Shown piece by piece: positions 1 to 7,078 of a stretch of 26,091 nt of DNA (position 1 is its first letter; every line of letters begins with the position of its first letter). The stretch lies in the NCBI RefSeq assembly GCF_905372525.1, contig NZ_CAJPPN010000032.1, forward strand, positions 1 to 26,091, read 5' to 3'. This DNA comes from an uncultured Porphyromonas sp. GTDB taxonomy: Bacteria > Bacteroidota > Bacteroidia > Bacteroidales > Porphyromonadaceae. The notes under the pieces are model-generated. The model ran no database searches. It had not been told where the DNA came from and saw nothing but the letters and a program-made list of their open reading frames with translations. Made by a program: the position numbers and the translations under genes.

Positions 1-1
1 G

Positions 2-763
2 CCCTCCCCCTACGAGCCCGAGCCCTCCGCCCCGTCGGTCTATGCACCGACAGAGCCCGAGACAGCCACGCAGACGTCAGTGGCGCAGGTGGTGGATGAG
101 GGGAGTATCGAGCCCTTTGAGCGGGAGCTGATGCAGCTCCTCCTCCTCTATAGTGATCGGATCATCTATGTCCCAGCAGCTATGGGGACGCCCGATGAGG
201 GGGGAGCTCCCTATCCCCCCGAGGGGGCGCGCTTCTATCTAAGGGACTTCGTCCGCAGAGAGCTGGAGGTGGACGGGGTCGAGGAGTGGTATTCGCCTCT
301 CTTTGGTCGCTTCCTGAGCGAGCTAGAGGGACTCTGTCGGGAGCAAGGGATTGCCCCGATCCCTCACTTTACCAACCACGAGGATACTCACCTTCGCCTC
401 CTCTCGACGGAGCTTGTCGGGGAGAGTGGACTCCTGGAGTTTCGCCCCGACAAGGCCGATCTACCTCAGGCCCTACTCGATGCTGTCAAGAGCAGTACGG
501 GGGGTAGCCCTTCGGAGGATGAGGCCAGCGAAGAGCGTCTGCAGGAGGAGCGTTACCTCGGCTCGATGACCCTACGTGCCTGCAATAGCTACAAGATGGC
601 TCTACTTGTGCGCTATATCGACCAGCTCCACGGCGAGCTCAAGCAGGCACAGCGTGCCTCCGATAGTGAGCGAATCATGGAGATCCTAGCAGAGCTCTCG
701 GAGCTCAATAGGGAGAAGCAGCGCTTCTCTAACCTCCTCGGTGACCGCACGATCGTAGGCTAA
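2..763 (+). CDS. dnaG: DNA primase DnaG, C-terminal part (5' end outside window)
   Basis: This is the 3' part of a gene whose frame is open to the left edge, so the start, zinc finger and TOPRIM core lie outside the window. The visible protein begins with a Pro/Glu/Thr-rich stretch of about 27 residues, which looks like the linker after the catalytic core. A helical domain follows, beginning around FERELMQLLLLYSD and ending in a Glu/Leu-rich helix and the terminal NLLGDRTIVG. That pattern (an acidic helix pair, RELEVDGVEEWYSPLF, then a final LGDR) fits the DnaB-helicase-binding C-terminal region of Bacteroidota primases. DnaG makes RNA primers at the replication fork. The first GTG (position 80) should not be taken as the start, because upstream codons in frame read well. 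The assignment rests on remembered family similarity of the C-terminus only. Confidence 0.85.
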   Translation, partial: PSPYEPEPSAPSVYAPTEPETATQTSVAQVVDEGSIEPFERELMQLLLLYSDRIIYVPAAMGTPDEGGAPYPPEGARFYLRDFVRRELEVDGVEEWYSPLFGRFLSELEGLCREQGIAPIPHFTNHEDTHLRLLSTELVGESGLLEFRPDKADLPQALLDAVKSSTGGSPSEDEASEERLQEERYLGSMTLRACNSYKMALLVRYIDQLHGELKQAQRASDSERIMEILAELSELNREKQRFSNLLGDRTIVG

Positions 764-808
764 GGCCTTCGTGGGGAGGAGCGTGGGGCTACTTAGCGAG
801 GGAAATAG

Positions 809-816
809 TATCTTTG
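809..816 (+). promoter_or_regulatory. Putative -7 box for hpt-adk (TATCTTTG)
   Basis: The sequence TATCTTTG matches the Bacteroidota sigma-70 type -7 consensus TAnnTTTG. It lies about 54 bp before the hpt ATG in the gap after dnaG. I see no clear -33 TTTG at the usual spacing, so this is a half-supported promoter. Confidence 0.5.
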
Positions 817-869
817 TGCTTCTTTTGAAAGAATAAGCTAATAAGCATCATTACTATAGACATAGGTGT

Positions 870-1412
870 ATGAGAGAAGTAGTATTACACGGTCGTACCT
901 TCGAGCTCTATCTCGAGGCAGAGGTGGTCAATCAGGCAGTACGCCAGCTGGCCCTCCGTCTAAAGGAGGACTTCAAGGGGCGTGACCCGCTCTTCGTGTG
1001 CATCATGAACGGCTCCTTTATGTTCGCTTCGGAGCTGATGTACGCCATCGATGAGGACTTCGAGGTAGCCTTCGCTCGCTACAGCAGCTACGAGGGAACC
1101 AGCAGCACAGGGCAGCTCCGTGAGGTCATGCCCGTGACCCAGTCCCTAGAGGGACGTGTGGTGGTCATCGTGGAGGATCTGATCGATACAGGCTTCACCA
1201 TGCACTGCCTACAGAAGCGATTCTATGAGCTAGGAGCCAAGGAGGTGCATATCGCCTCCATGCTCTCCAAGCCCGCAGCCCTAAAGTGTGACGTCAAGAC
1301 CGACTACATCGCCCTAGAGATCGAGAATAAGTTCATCCTCGGGCACGGCCTAGACTATGACAACTATGGGCGTATGTTCAAGGATATTTATCAACTCAAA
1401 GACGAAGCATAA
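870..1412 (+). CDS. hpt: Hypoxanthine phosphoribosyltransferase
   Basis: The 180-residue protein has the type I phosphoribosyltransferase PRPP loop VVIVEDLIDTGFTM at residues 98-111, where the two acidic residues and the DTG-T segment bind PRPP and magnesium. CIMNGSFMFASEL at residues 44-56 is the conserved second motif of hypoxanthine enzymes. It salvages hypoxanthine (and probably guanine) to IMP or GMP in the cytoplasm. The length is normal for bacterial Hpt. The ATG at 870 is the first start after a TAnnTTTG-type promoter. The gene is followed 5 bp later by adk, so the two purine-nucleotide genes are very probably co-transcribed. Porphyromonas and relatives often keep hpt, adk and obg together. 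Confidence 0.95.
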   Translation: MREVVLHGRTFELYLEAEVVNQAVRQLALRLKEDFKGRDPLFVCIMNGSFMFASELMYAIDEDFEVAFARYSSYEGTSSTGQLREVMPVTQSLEGRVVVIVEDLIDTGFTMHCLQKRFYELGAKEVHIASMLSKPAALKCDVKTDYIALEIENKFILGHGLDYDNYGRMFKDIYQLKDEA

Positions 1413-1417
1413 GAACC

Positions 1418-1990
1418 ATGTTGAATTTAGTGATCTTCGGAGCTCCAGGCTCTGGCAAGGGTACACAGAGTGAGATCCTGATCGAGCAGTATGGTCTCGA
1501 CCACATCTCCACGGGCGATATCCTCCGTGGTGAGATCAAGGCTGGCAGTGAGCTAGGAAAGGCTGCCAAGGGATATATAGACGCTGGGCAACTCGTACCC
1601 GACGGACTGATCATAGATATGATCGAGAAGGTACTCGGGGAGCGTAAGCCCAAGAAGGGTATTATCCTCGATGGTTTCCCCCGTACGGTAGCTCAGGCAG
1701 AGGCCCTAGATGCACTCTTCGCCAAGCTCGGTACCCGTGTACACGCAGTCCTAGACCTACAGGTCGAGGAGGCCGAACTCATCGACCGTCTCCTCAAGCG
1801 CGGTCAGGAGAGTGGGCGTAGTGATGACAACCTCGAGACCATCCAGAAGCGTCTCGGTGTCTACCACGCTCAGACTGCCCCCATCGCAGCGCACTACGCC
1901 CAGCAGGGTGTGCACCACGCTATCCAGGGTAGTGGCGCTATCTCCGATATCACCGCTCGTATCGCCCGCGTGCTCGACACGCTAGCCTAG
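1418..1990 (+). CDS. adk: Adenylate kinase, short-LID form
   Basis: The 190-residue protein interconverts ATP plus AMP with two ADP. The P-loop GAPGSGKGT is at residues 8-16, the AMP-binding region STGDILR at 31-37, and DGFPRT at 85-90. The LID is only a short RGQESGRSDDN loop (128-138) instead of the long, often zinc-binding LID of E. coli type enzymes. This accounts for the 190-residue length and is normal in Bacteroidota. The start ATG lies 5 bp after the hpt stop, so the gene depends on the hpt promoter. After its stop there is a 154-bp gap with a hairpin before obgE. Confidence 0.95.
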   Translation: MLNLVIFGAPGSGKGTQSEILIEQYGLDHISTGDILRGEIKAGSELGKAAKGYIDAGQLVPDGLIIDMIEKVLGERKPKKGIILDGFPRTVAQAEALDALFAKLGTRVHAVLDLQVEEAELIDRLLKRGQESGRSDDNLETIQKRLGVYHAQTAPIAAHYAQQGVHHAIQGSGAISDITARIARVLDTLA

Positions 1991-2045
1991 TAGAGCTAGA
2001 GGCGATACCAGAGCCCCCATAACGGTCGGAGGAACAAGGCATAGC

Positions 2046-2093
2046 GGCTGAAGTGTCACACTTACCCCCACGTCTGGGTAGGGCACTTCAGCC
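2046..2093 (+). terminator. Two-tier hairpin between adk and obgE
   Basis: GGCTGAAGTG (2046-2055) pairs perfectly with CACTTCAGCC (2084-2093). Inside, TACCC and GGGTA form a second short stem. No T-run follows, so it may be a factor-assisted terminator for hpt-adk, an mRNA stability element, or a leader structure for obgE, whose ATG is 51 bp further on. Confidence 0.5.
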
Positions 2094-2144
2094 ACATGCC
2101 TTTCCTTGTATATTCACTTTCTCCCATCTTCACTTAGCGCCACT

Positions 2145-3335
2145 ATGGCTGAATCAAACTTTGTAGACTACGTCAAGATCTACTGCCGCTCGGGTAAGGG
2201 TGGCCGTGGCTCGACACACTTCCGTAGAGAGAAGTATATCCCTAAGGGCGGGCCTGATGGCGGTGATGGCGGACGTGGAGGAGATATCTACGTCCGAGCC
2301 AACGAGAACTATTGGACGCTACTCCACCTACGCTACCAGCGTCACGTCATCGCTACGAATGGGGGCAATGGGAGTGGTAAACGTTCCTCTGGAGCTGACG
2401 GGCAGGACCAGATCATCGAGGTGCCAGTCGGCACAGTGATCTACGATGCCGAGACAGGGGAGTTCATCATGGACCTGAGCCGGGATGGACAGCAAGAGCT
2501 CCTACTCAAGGGTGGACGAGGAGGCAAGGGCAATACCTTCTTCAAGACCTCCACAAACCAAGCTCCTCGCTATGCCCAGCCTGGCGAACCCGCACGTGAG
2601 CGCACGGTCATTCTACAGCTGAAGATGCTCGCAGACGTAGGGCTCGTAGGACTCCCCAACGCTGGGAAGTCCACACTGCTCTCCGTCCTCACTGCCGCTA
2701 AGCCCAAGATCGCCAACTACCCCTTCACGACGCTAGAGCCTAACCTCGGGATGGTACGCTATCGTGATGATCGCTCCTTCGTGATGGCGGATATACCGGG
2801 TATCATAGAGGGGGCAGCAGAGGGGCGAGGCTTAGGGCTACGCTTCCTTAGGCACATCGAGCGCAATGCCCTCCTACTCTTCATGATCCCAGCGGATACC
2901 GAGCGCATAGCCGACGAATATCGCCTACTGCTCGGGGAGCTCACGAAGTACAATGCTGAGCTTCTGGAGAAGAGAAAGGTGCTGGCCATCACCAAGTGTG
3001 ACCTCATCGATGAGGAAATACAGGGGTGGATACGTGAGGAGCTACAGAACGAACTCCCCGAGCACCTCCCCCTGATCTTCATCTCAGCAGCGGCGCATCA
3101 AGGACTCTCGGAGCTCAAGGACCTCCTCTGGCACGAACTCAATAGAGAGACCAAGCACCGAGCAGAGAGCATCATCCAGCAGGCGATCGATGTGACGAGT
3201 CTCACGTGGGATGACGATGAGGAGCCCCTCCCGCCCCTTGACGAGGACGACGAGCCTTGGGATGAGGAAGAGGATGGAGACCTAGAGCTTGACTGGGATG
3301 ACCTCGAGCCCTCCTCCCCCGAAGACCTCGAGTAA
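2145..3335 (+). CDS. obgE: Obg-family GTPase ObgE/CgtA
   Basis: I place the start at the ATG at 2145 (MAESNFVDYV), giving 396 residues. An in-frame TTG at 2106 would add 13 unlikely residues. Residues 1-155 form the glycine-rich Obg fold (GKGGRGS, GGPDGGDGGRGGD, KGGRGGKGN). The G domain follows with G1 GLPNAGKS at 169-176, switch I PFTTLEPN at 193-200, G3 DIPG at 216-219, G4 as TKCD (283-286) instead of NKxD, and G5 ISA at 313-315. Residues 356-396 are a very acidic Asp/Glu tail rich in Trp and Pro, in place of the OCT domain of Firmicute Obg proteins. Obg GTPases associate with the large ribosomal subunit and act in ribosome assembly and stress control. The gene ends at a perfect hairpin shared with the convergent GNAT gene. 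Confidence 0.96.
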   Translation: MAESNFVDYVKIYCRSGKGGRGSTHFRREKYIPKGGPDGGDGGRGGDIYVRANENYWTLLHLRYQRHVIATNGGNGSGKRSSGADGQDQIIEVPVGTVIYDAETGEFIMDLSRDGQQELLLKGGRGGKGNTFFKTSTNQAPRYAQPGEPARERTVILQLKMLADVGLVGLPNAGKSTLLSVLTAAKPKIANYPFTTLEPNLGMVRYRDDRSFVMADIPGIIEGAAEGRGLGLRFLRHIERNALLLFMIPADTERIADEYRLLLGELTKYNAELLEKRKVLAITKCDLIDEEIQGWIREELQNELPEHLPLIFISAAAHQGLSELKDLLWHELNRETKHRAESIIQQAIDVTSLTWDDDEEPLPPLDEDDEPWDEEEDGDLELDWDDLEPSSPEDLE

Positions 3336-3370
3336 AGGACTACACCCTCCCGACATACACAGCACGATCT

Positions 3371-3420
3371 AACGTCACGAGGCGATACCTACACATCGGT
3401 AGGTATCGCCTCGTGACGTT
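3371..3420. terminator. Perfect 22-bp hairpin, bidirectional terminator
   Basis: The arms at 3371-3392 and 3399-3420 are exact reverse complements over 22 bp, with a 6-nt loop (ACATCG). The hairpin lies between the convergent obgE and GNAT genes, 36 bp after the obgE stop and 31 bp beyond the GNAT stop. Neither side has more than a very short T or A run, so termination may depend on the stem itself or on Rho. Position and symmetry argue for a two-way terminator. Confidence 0.75.
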
Positions 3421-3450
3421 TAAGCCCCTCTAGGGGACAGCAAGGAGTCG

Positions 3451-4374
3451 CTAGACCTGTGGGTACTCGCTAGCTCTGGGGCTTAGCTGTACATAGTAGT
3501 AGCTGTCCATGAGGAGGCCATTCTTAATAACGGATAGCCTCTGTATCCCCTCTAGCTGATAGCCTGCCCTCTCTAGGACGCGTTGAGACCCCTTGTTGTA
3601 GGGATAGACCATTGCGAAGACTCTCACGAGTCCCAGCTCACCGAAGGCATAGTCCGTCATCTGCCGTACGGCCTCGGTGGCGATCCCTCGCCCCCAGTGG
3701 GGCTCACCGAGCCAATAGCCTATCTCGGCCGATAGACGTTGGACATCGGTGCCCATAACGAGTCCAACGACTCCTACGAGTGCGCCCTCAGCTTCGATAG
3801 CTAGGCTCAGGTGGGGCTGCTCCTGCTGTGTCATCTGGATGAAGGCCTTGGCGTCGTCGAGGCTGTAGGGATTTGGGAAGTAGTCTCGTATGTTATCCCA
3901 AATGCGCTTGTTGTCCGCTAGGCGAGCTAGGCACGGGGCATCCTTAGGGGTAAGAGGACGTAGCCTTACGCTCTCGGCCTTCCTTTGCTCTCGGAAGGTC
4001 TTGAGCTTCTTCTCGATGAAGCTAAGGTCGTTGATGGCCTTGTCCTTGTCCTTATTCCTACCGTATCTATCGAGCCAAGCCAGGATCCCAAAGGAATAGA
4101 AGCAGAAGCCCTCGGGAGTGAGGTCTCCCACACGGATCGCCATCTCGTCGGTCACTCGCTCCCCTTCGGCTAAGATCCTCCTCATCGTGAGCCCATTGTC
4201 CTGTAGGAAGCGTACGATGTGCTCATAGAGGCGACGACTACGCTCTTGTTCCTCGGGTGTGCGAGAGTAGGGCGCAGCTAAGCTAGGCTGGGTAAGCCAG
4301 CCACACTGAGAGATCACCAGATCCTGCTCGAGCTCGAGATATTGGTTGGTTAGGGAGGCACGTGTTGGTTTCAT
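3451..4374 (-). CDS. GNAT N-acetyltransferase (RimJ/RimL-like) with extra N-terminal domain
   Basis: The 307-residue protein has two parts. Residues about 136-297 are a GNAT domain of the RimJ/RimL type: VRLRPLTPKDA at the start, AEIGYWLGEPHWGRGIATEAV holding the acetyl-CoA loop (about 216-236), and NKGSQRVLERAGY (260-272), the typical C-terminal motif. This part transfers acetyl from acetyl-CoA to an amine; the substrate cannot be told. Residues 1-135 are a charged, mostly helical region (SQCGWLTQP, SRTPEEQERSRRLYEHIVRFLQDN, GDLTPEGFCFYSFG, ending in a Lys-rich helix) that I do not recognise. About 165 residues would suffice for a GNAT, so this is a fusion or a rare architecture. It ends convergently with obgE and begins 120 bp after the end of galK, from which a hairpin separates it. 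Confidence 0.85.
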   Translation of the reverse strand: MKPTRASLTNQYLELEQDLVISQCGWLTQPSLAAPYSRTPEEQERSRRLYEHIVRFLQDNGLTMRRILAEGERVTDEMAIRVGDLTPEGFCFYSFGILAWLDRYGRNKDKDKAINDLSFIEKKLKTFREQRKAESVRLRPLTPKDAPCLARLADNKRIWDNIRDYFPNPYSLDDAKAFIQMTQQEQPHLSLAIEAEGALVGVVGLVMGTDVQRLSAEIGYWLGEPHWGRGIATEAVRQMTDYAFGELGLVRVFAMVYPYNKGSQRVLERAGYQLEGIQRLSVIKNGLLMDSYYYVQLSPRASEYPQV

Positions 4375-4425
4375 ACGAAGTCCTTGTGTCGGTGTGTGGA
4401 GGGTGAAGTATCTGCTATATAGAGA

Positions 4426-4474
4426 GATACCCCACAGAGGGACTGCCTAGGGGCGAGTCCCCCAGTGGGGTATC
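4426..4474 (-). terminator. Hairpin terminator downstream of galK
   Basis: GATACCCCAC (4426-4435) pairs with GTGGGGTATC (4465-4474). An inner stem of GGGACT (4439-4444) and AGTCCC (4456-4461) extends it. It sits 20 bp past the galK stop and before the GNAT gene start, so it most likely ends the galactose transcript. There is no long T-run. Confidence 0.65.
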
Positions 4475-4494
4475 CGAGATGGGAGCTAAGTAGC

Positions 4495-5646
4495 TTAGAG
4501 GCGACGAGAGCCGTCGGAGATGACTACGTCGTAGAACTTCGGTTCGTGCCCGAACTTAGCCGTGTAGCGACGACGTACCTCCTCGACGAAGTGGTCGTGG
4601 AGATCTTCCTTCAGGAGGTTAATCGTGCAGCCTCCGAAGCCACCGCCCATCACACGTGAGCCCGTGACGCCGTACTCCTTAGCCAGATCATTGAGGAAGT
4701 CTAGTTCCTCACAGCTGACCTCGTAGAGCTTGCTCATGCCATGGTGCGTCTCGTACATCTTCTGCCCTACAGTAGCGTAGTCGCCATGGCCTAGGGCTTC
4801 GCAGACAGCGAGCACACGGTCTACCTCACCGATGACGTAGTCGGCACGCTTGTAGTCCTCTTCGCTGATCTCGCTGCGTACCTCGTGGAGCATCTCGTGG
4901 GTGGCATCACGTAGGAACTTGACCTCGGGGTGACGCTTCGCGATAGCAGCTACTGCACGCTCGCAGCTCTCACGGCGCTTGTTGTAGGCCGAGGAGGCTA
5001 GCTCGTGCTTGACCACGCTGTCTACGAGCAGGAGGCGGTAGCCCTTGGACTTGGGGTCGAAGGGGAAGTACTCGTATTCGAGGCTCTTGCAGTCGAGGCG
5101 GATGAGGTGCCCTGCCTTACCGAAGACGGAGGCAAACTGGTCCATGATTCCACACTTCACCCCGATATAGTTGTGCTCGGTAGCTTGACCGATCTTGGCT
5201 AGCTCGAACTTGTCGATGCCGAGGGAGAGTAGGTCATTGAGGGCGAAGGCAAAGGTGCTCTCTAGGGCAGCCGAAGAGGACATACCAGCTCCGAGGGGTA
5301 CATCCCCTGCGAAGACCGTGTCGAAGCCCTCGACCTTCTTGCCCCGCTTCTGGATCTCACGGCATACACCGAAGATATAGCGTGCCCAAGACTCCTTGGG
5401 GGCATCCTCTTCGTTGAGGCCGAACTCTGCGCTCTCGCCTAGGTCTAGTGCATAGGCACGGACACGGTCGGTACCGTTGAGGCGGATCTCGGCGACCATA
5501 GCCTTATCTACGGCTCCTGGGAAGACGAAGGCGCCGTTGTAGTCGGTGTGCTCACCGATCAGGTTGATACGTCCTGGAGAGGTGTAGAGTGTGCCTTCGG
5601 CTCCGTAGAGCTCTTGGAATTTGCTACGAATACTAGCTGTGTTCAT
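4495..5646 (-). CDS. galK: Galactokinase
   Basis: The 383-residue GHMP-family kinase phosphorylates alpha-D-galactose at C1 with ATP. All galactokinase signatures are present: GRINLIGEHTDYNG at 25-38, with the catalytic Arg26 and sugar-binding GEHTD; the ATP-binding loop PLGAGMSSSAALE at 117-129; CGIMDQFAS with the probable catalytic base Asp169; and GSRVMGGGFGGCTINLL at 329-345. The length is standard. It is the last gene of the galM / permease / galK series but starts 81 bp after the permease stop, with a strong 15-bp hairpin between them, so its expression may be attenuated relative to the permease. No galT or galE is in the window; the Leloir pathway would need them elsewhere. Confidence 0.97.
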   Translation of the reverse strand: MNTASIRSKFQELYGAEGTLYTSPGRINLIGEHTDYNGAFVFPGAVDKAMVAEIRLNGTDRVRAYALDLGESAEFGLNEEDAPKESWARYIFGVCREIQKRGKKVEGFDTVFAGDVPLGAGMSSSAALESTFAFALNDLLSLGIDKFELAKIGQATEHNYIGVKCGIMDQFASVFGKAGHLIRLDCKSLEYEYFPFDPKSKGYRLLLVDSVVKHELASSAYNKRRESCERAVAAIAKRHPEVKFLRDATHEMLHEVRSEISEEDYKRADYVIGEVDRVLAVCEALGHGDYATVGQKMYETHHGMSKLYEVSCEELDFLNDLAKEYGVTGSRVMGGGFGGCTINLLKEDLHDHFVEEVRRRYTAKFGHEPKFYDVVISDGSRRL

Positions 5647-5681
5647 CTTGTGTACTTGTATATGATGTGTATAGAGAGAAT

Positions 5682-5716
5682 TATCCCCTCACGAGGGAAG
5701 GCCTCGTGAGGGGATA
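5682..5716 (-). terminator. 15-bp hairpin between sugar permease gene and galK
   Basis: TATCCCCTCACGAGG (5682-5696) and CCTCGTGAGGGGATA (5702-5716) are exact reverse complements with a 5-nt loop. Read on the minus strand it follows the permease stop by about 12 bp and is followed by a TTCTCTCTA stretch. It could be a full or partial terminator, or an mRNA-stabilising end inside the galactose operon. Confidence 0.7.
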
Positions 5717-5727
5717 GAGCTTGATGA

Positions 5728-7029
5728 CTAGGGGAGCTGCTTGACCTTGTGGCCAATGAGGGCATAGTAGAGCAGGTAGGCTTCGCCGATAGCGACGATA
5801 GCCCAGGTCCACTGCCAGCCGTGGAAGCTGTCAGCGAGGAAGCCCTGCAGTAGGGGGAGGACAGCTCCACCCACGATACCCATCATCAGGGCACCAGAGC
5901 CAGCAGCAGTGTACTTGCCGAGCTTGTCGATCGCTAGGGCGAAGATAGCCCCCCACATGATGGAGTGGAAGAGACCAGCACCGATCAGGAAGTAGGGGTT
6001 GTCAAGTACCATAGCGATGAGGACAAGGATACCAGCCAGAGCCGAGGTGAAGGCCAGCTGCTTGCTCGCACTGATGCTGCTGAGGAAGCTACCACAGAGA
6101 CGACCTACGAGCATGAGTCCCCAGTAGAGGGTAGCCAGCAGGGCGGGGTTGGAGAGACCCTTGTTCTCTGCATAGAGGTTGATGTTGTTCCCTACGCAGA
6201 CCTCGACACCTACGTACATGAAGATAGCGACGACACCGAGCGCTAGGTGGCTGAAACTCCATACGCTCTTCTCGAGCACTTCGCCTTCCTTCTTCTCTGC
6301 ACTCGCGATAGTAGGTAGGTGGATCTGTGTCAGGGCGACGATCAGACCACCGACGAGTACGATCAGTACGAGGAAGGGGATGTAGAGCGAGCTGATCTGG
6401 ATGTCTAGCCCAGTCTTGCCAGCGAAGATCACGTGAGCCACGAGCAGGGGAGCGATGGTAGCCATAGAGGAGTTACCCGTCCCTGCGATGGACTGACGTG
6501 TGACACCCGTCGTCCCCTTGACGCTACAAGCTACGATGTAGGGGTTGAGTACCGCCTGTAGGAAGGTCAGTGCAGATCCTGCTACAAAGGCTGCTACGAG
6601 GAAGATGTAGTAGGCCGTGGGGATCACGACTGCACCCTCATACTTGTAGCCTGCGCCAGCAGCACGTGCTGCGTCAATCGTGGGCTGGAAGTTCGCTAGG
6701 TCCATCGTCTCGAAGACGTAGGCAGAGAGCTCATAGAGCCCGAAGGCGACGATCAGACCGAAGAGCCCGAGGATAAGGGTCTGCTTGTACCCCTTCCGCT
6801 CGATGTACTTGGCGCTGGGGACACCCATCGCTAGGTAGCCGAAGAAGAAGGCGAAGGTCAGCAGCGTCGTCAGCGTGTTCGTCTGGGCGCCTGCCATCAG
6901 CAGGAAGGCTGCCTTCATGGGTGCCTGGAACTGTCCGTTGAGGTTCGTGATAAGCCCTACGAGGGACATCAGCACCACCATGATGATGAAGGGCACTAGA
7001 TAGCTCTGCGCCTGTTTCTGTTGTGTCAT
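5728..7029 (-). CDS. MFS glucose/galactose permease (FucP/GluP family)
   Basis: The 433-residue protein is almost entirely hydrophobic, with about 12 membrane segments. It starts MTQQKQAQSYLVPFIIMVVL and has the loop GVPSAKYIERKGYKQTLILGL, which corresponds to the conserved loop after the second helix pair in the fucose:galactose:glucose:H+ symporter family. NLNGQFQAPMK near the first helix also fits that family. It would import galactose or glucose across the inner membrane by proton symport. Its place between galM and galK supports galactose as a substrate, and the same trio occurs in Bacteroides species (recalled, not checked). It starts 49 bp after the galM stop, so it is co-transcribed with galM, and it is followed by a hairpin. 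Sugar specificity is inferred from context. Confidence 0.9.
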   Translation of the reverse strand: MTQQKQAQSYLVPFIIMVVLMSLVGLITNLNGQFQAPMKAAFLLMAGAQTNTLTTLLTFAFFFGYLAMGVPSAKYIERKGYKQTLILGLFGLIVAFGLYELSAYVFETMDLANFQPTIDAARAAGAGYKYEGAVVIPTAYYIFLVAAFVAGSALTFLQAVLNPYIVACSVKGTTGVTRQSIAGTGNSSMATIAPLLVAHVIFAGKTGLDIQISSLYIPFLVLIVLVGGLIVALTQIHLPTIASAEKKEGEVLEKSVWSFSHLALGVVAIFMYVGVEVCVGNNINLYAENKGLSNPALLATLYWGLMLVGRLCGSFLSSISASKQLAFTSALAGILVLIAMVLDNPYFLIGAGLFHSIMWGAIFALAIDKLGKYTAAGSGALMMGIVGGAVLPLLQGFLADSFHGWQWTWAIVAIGEAYLLYYALIGHKVKQLP

Positions 7030-7078
7030 CTGTGAGTTGTTGAGTTATGTGAGTTGTTAGTAGGAGTTACTCGAGAGA

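Noticed and set aside
80..763. Treating the GTG at 80 as the start of a 227-residue gene
   Set aside because: The same frame is open to the window edge and the upstream residues read as a natural linker of DnaG, so this is the tail of a longer gene.
2106..2144. A TTG start adding 13 residues to ObgE
   Set aside because: Obg proteins begin close to the FVDYVKI segment; the ATG at 2145 fits, and the added residues look like translated leader.
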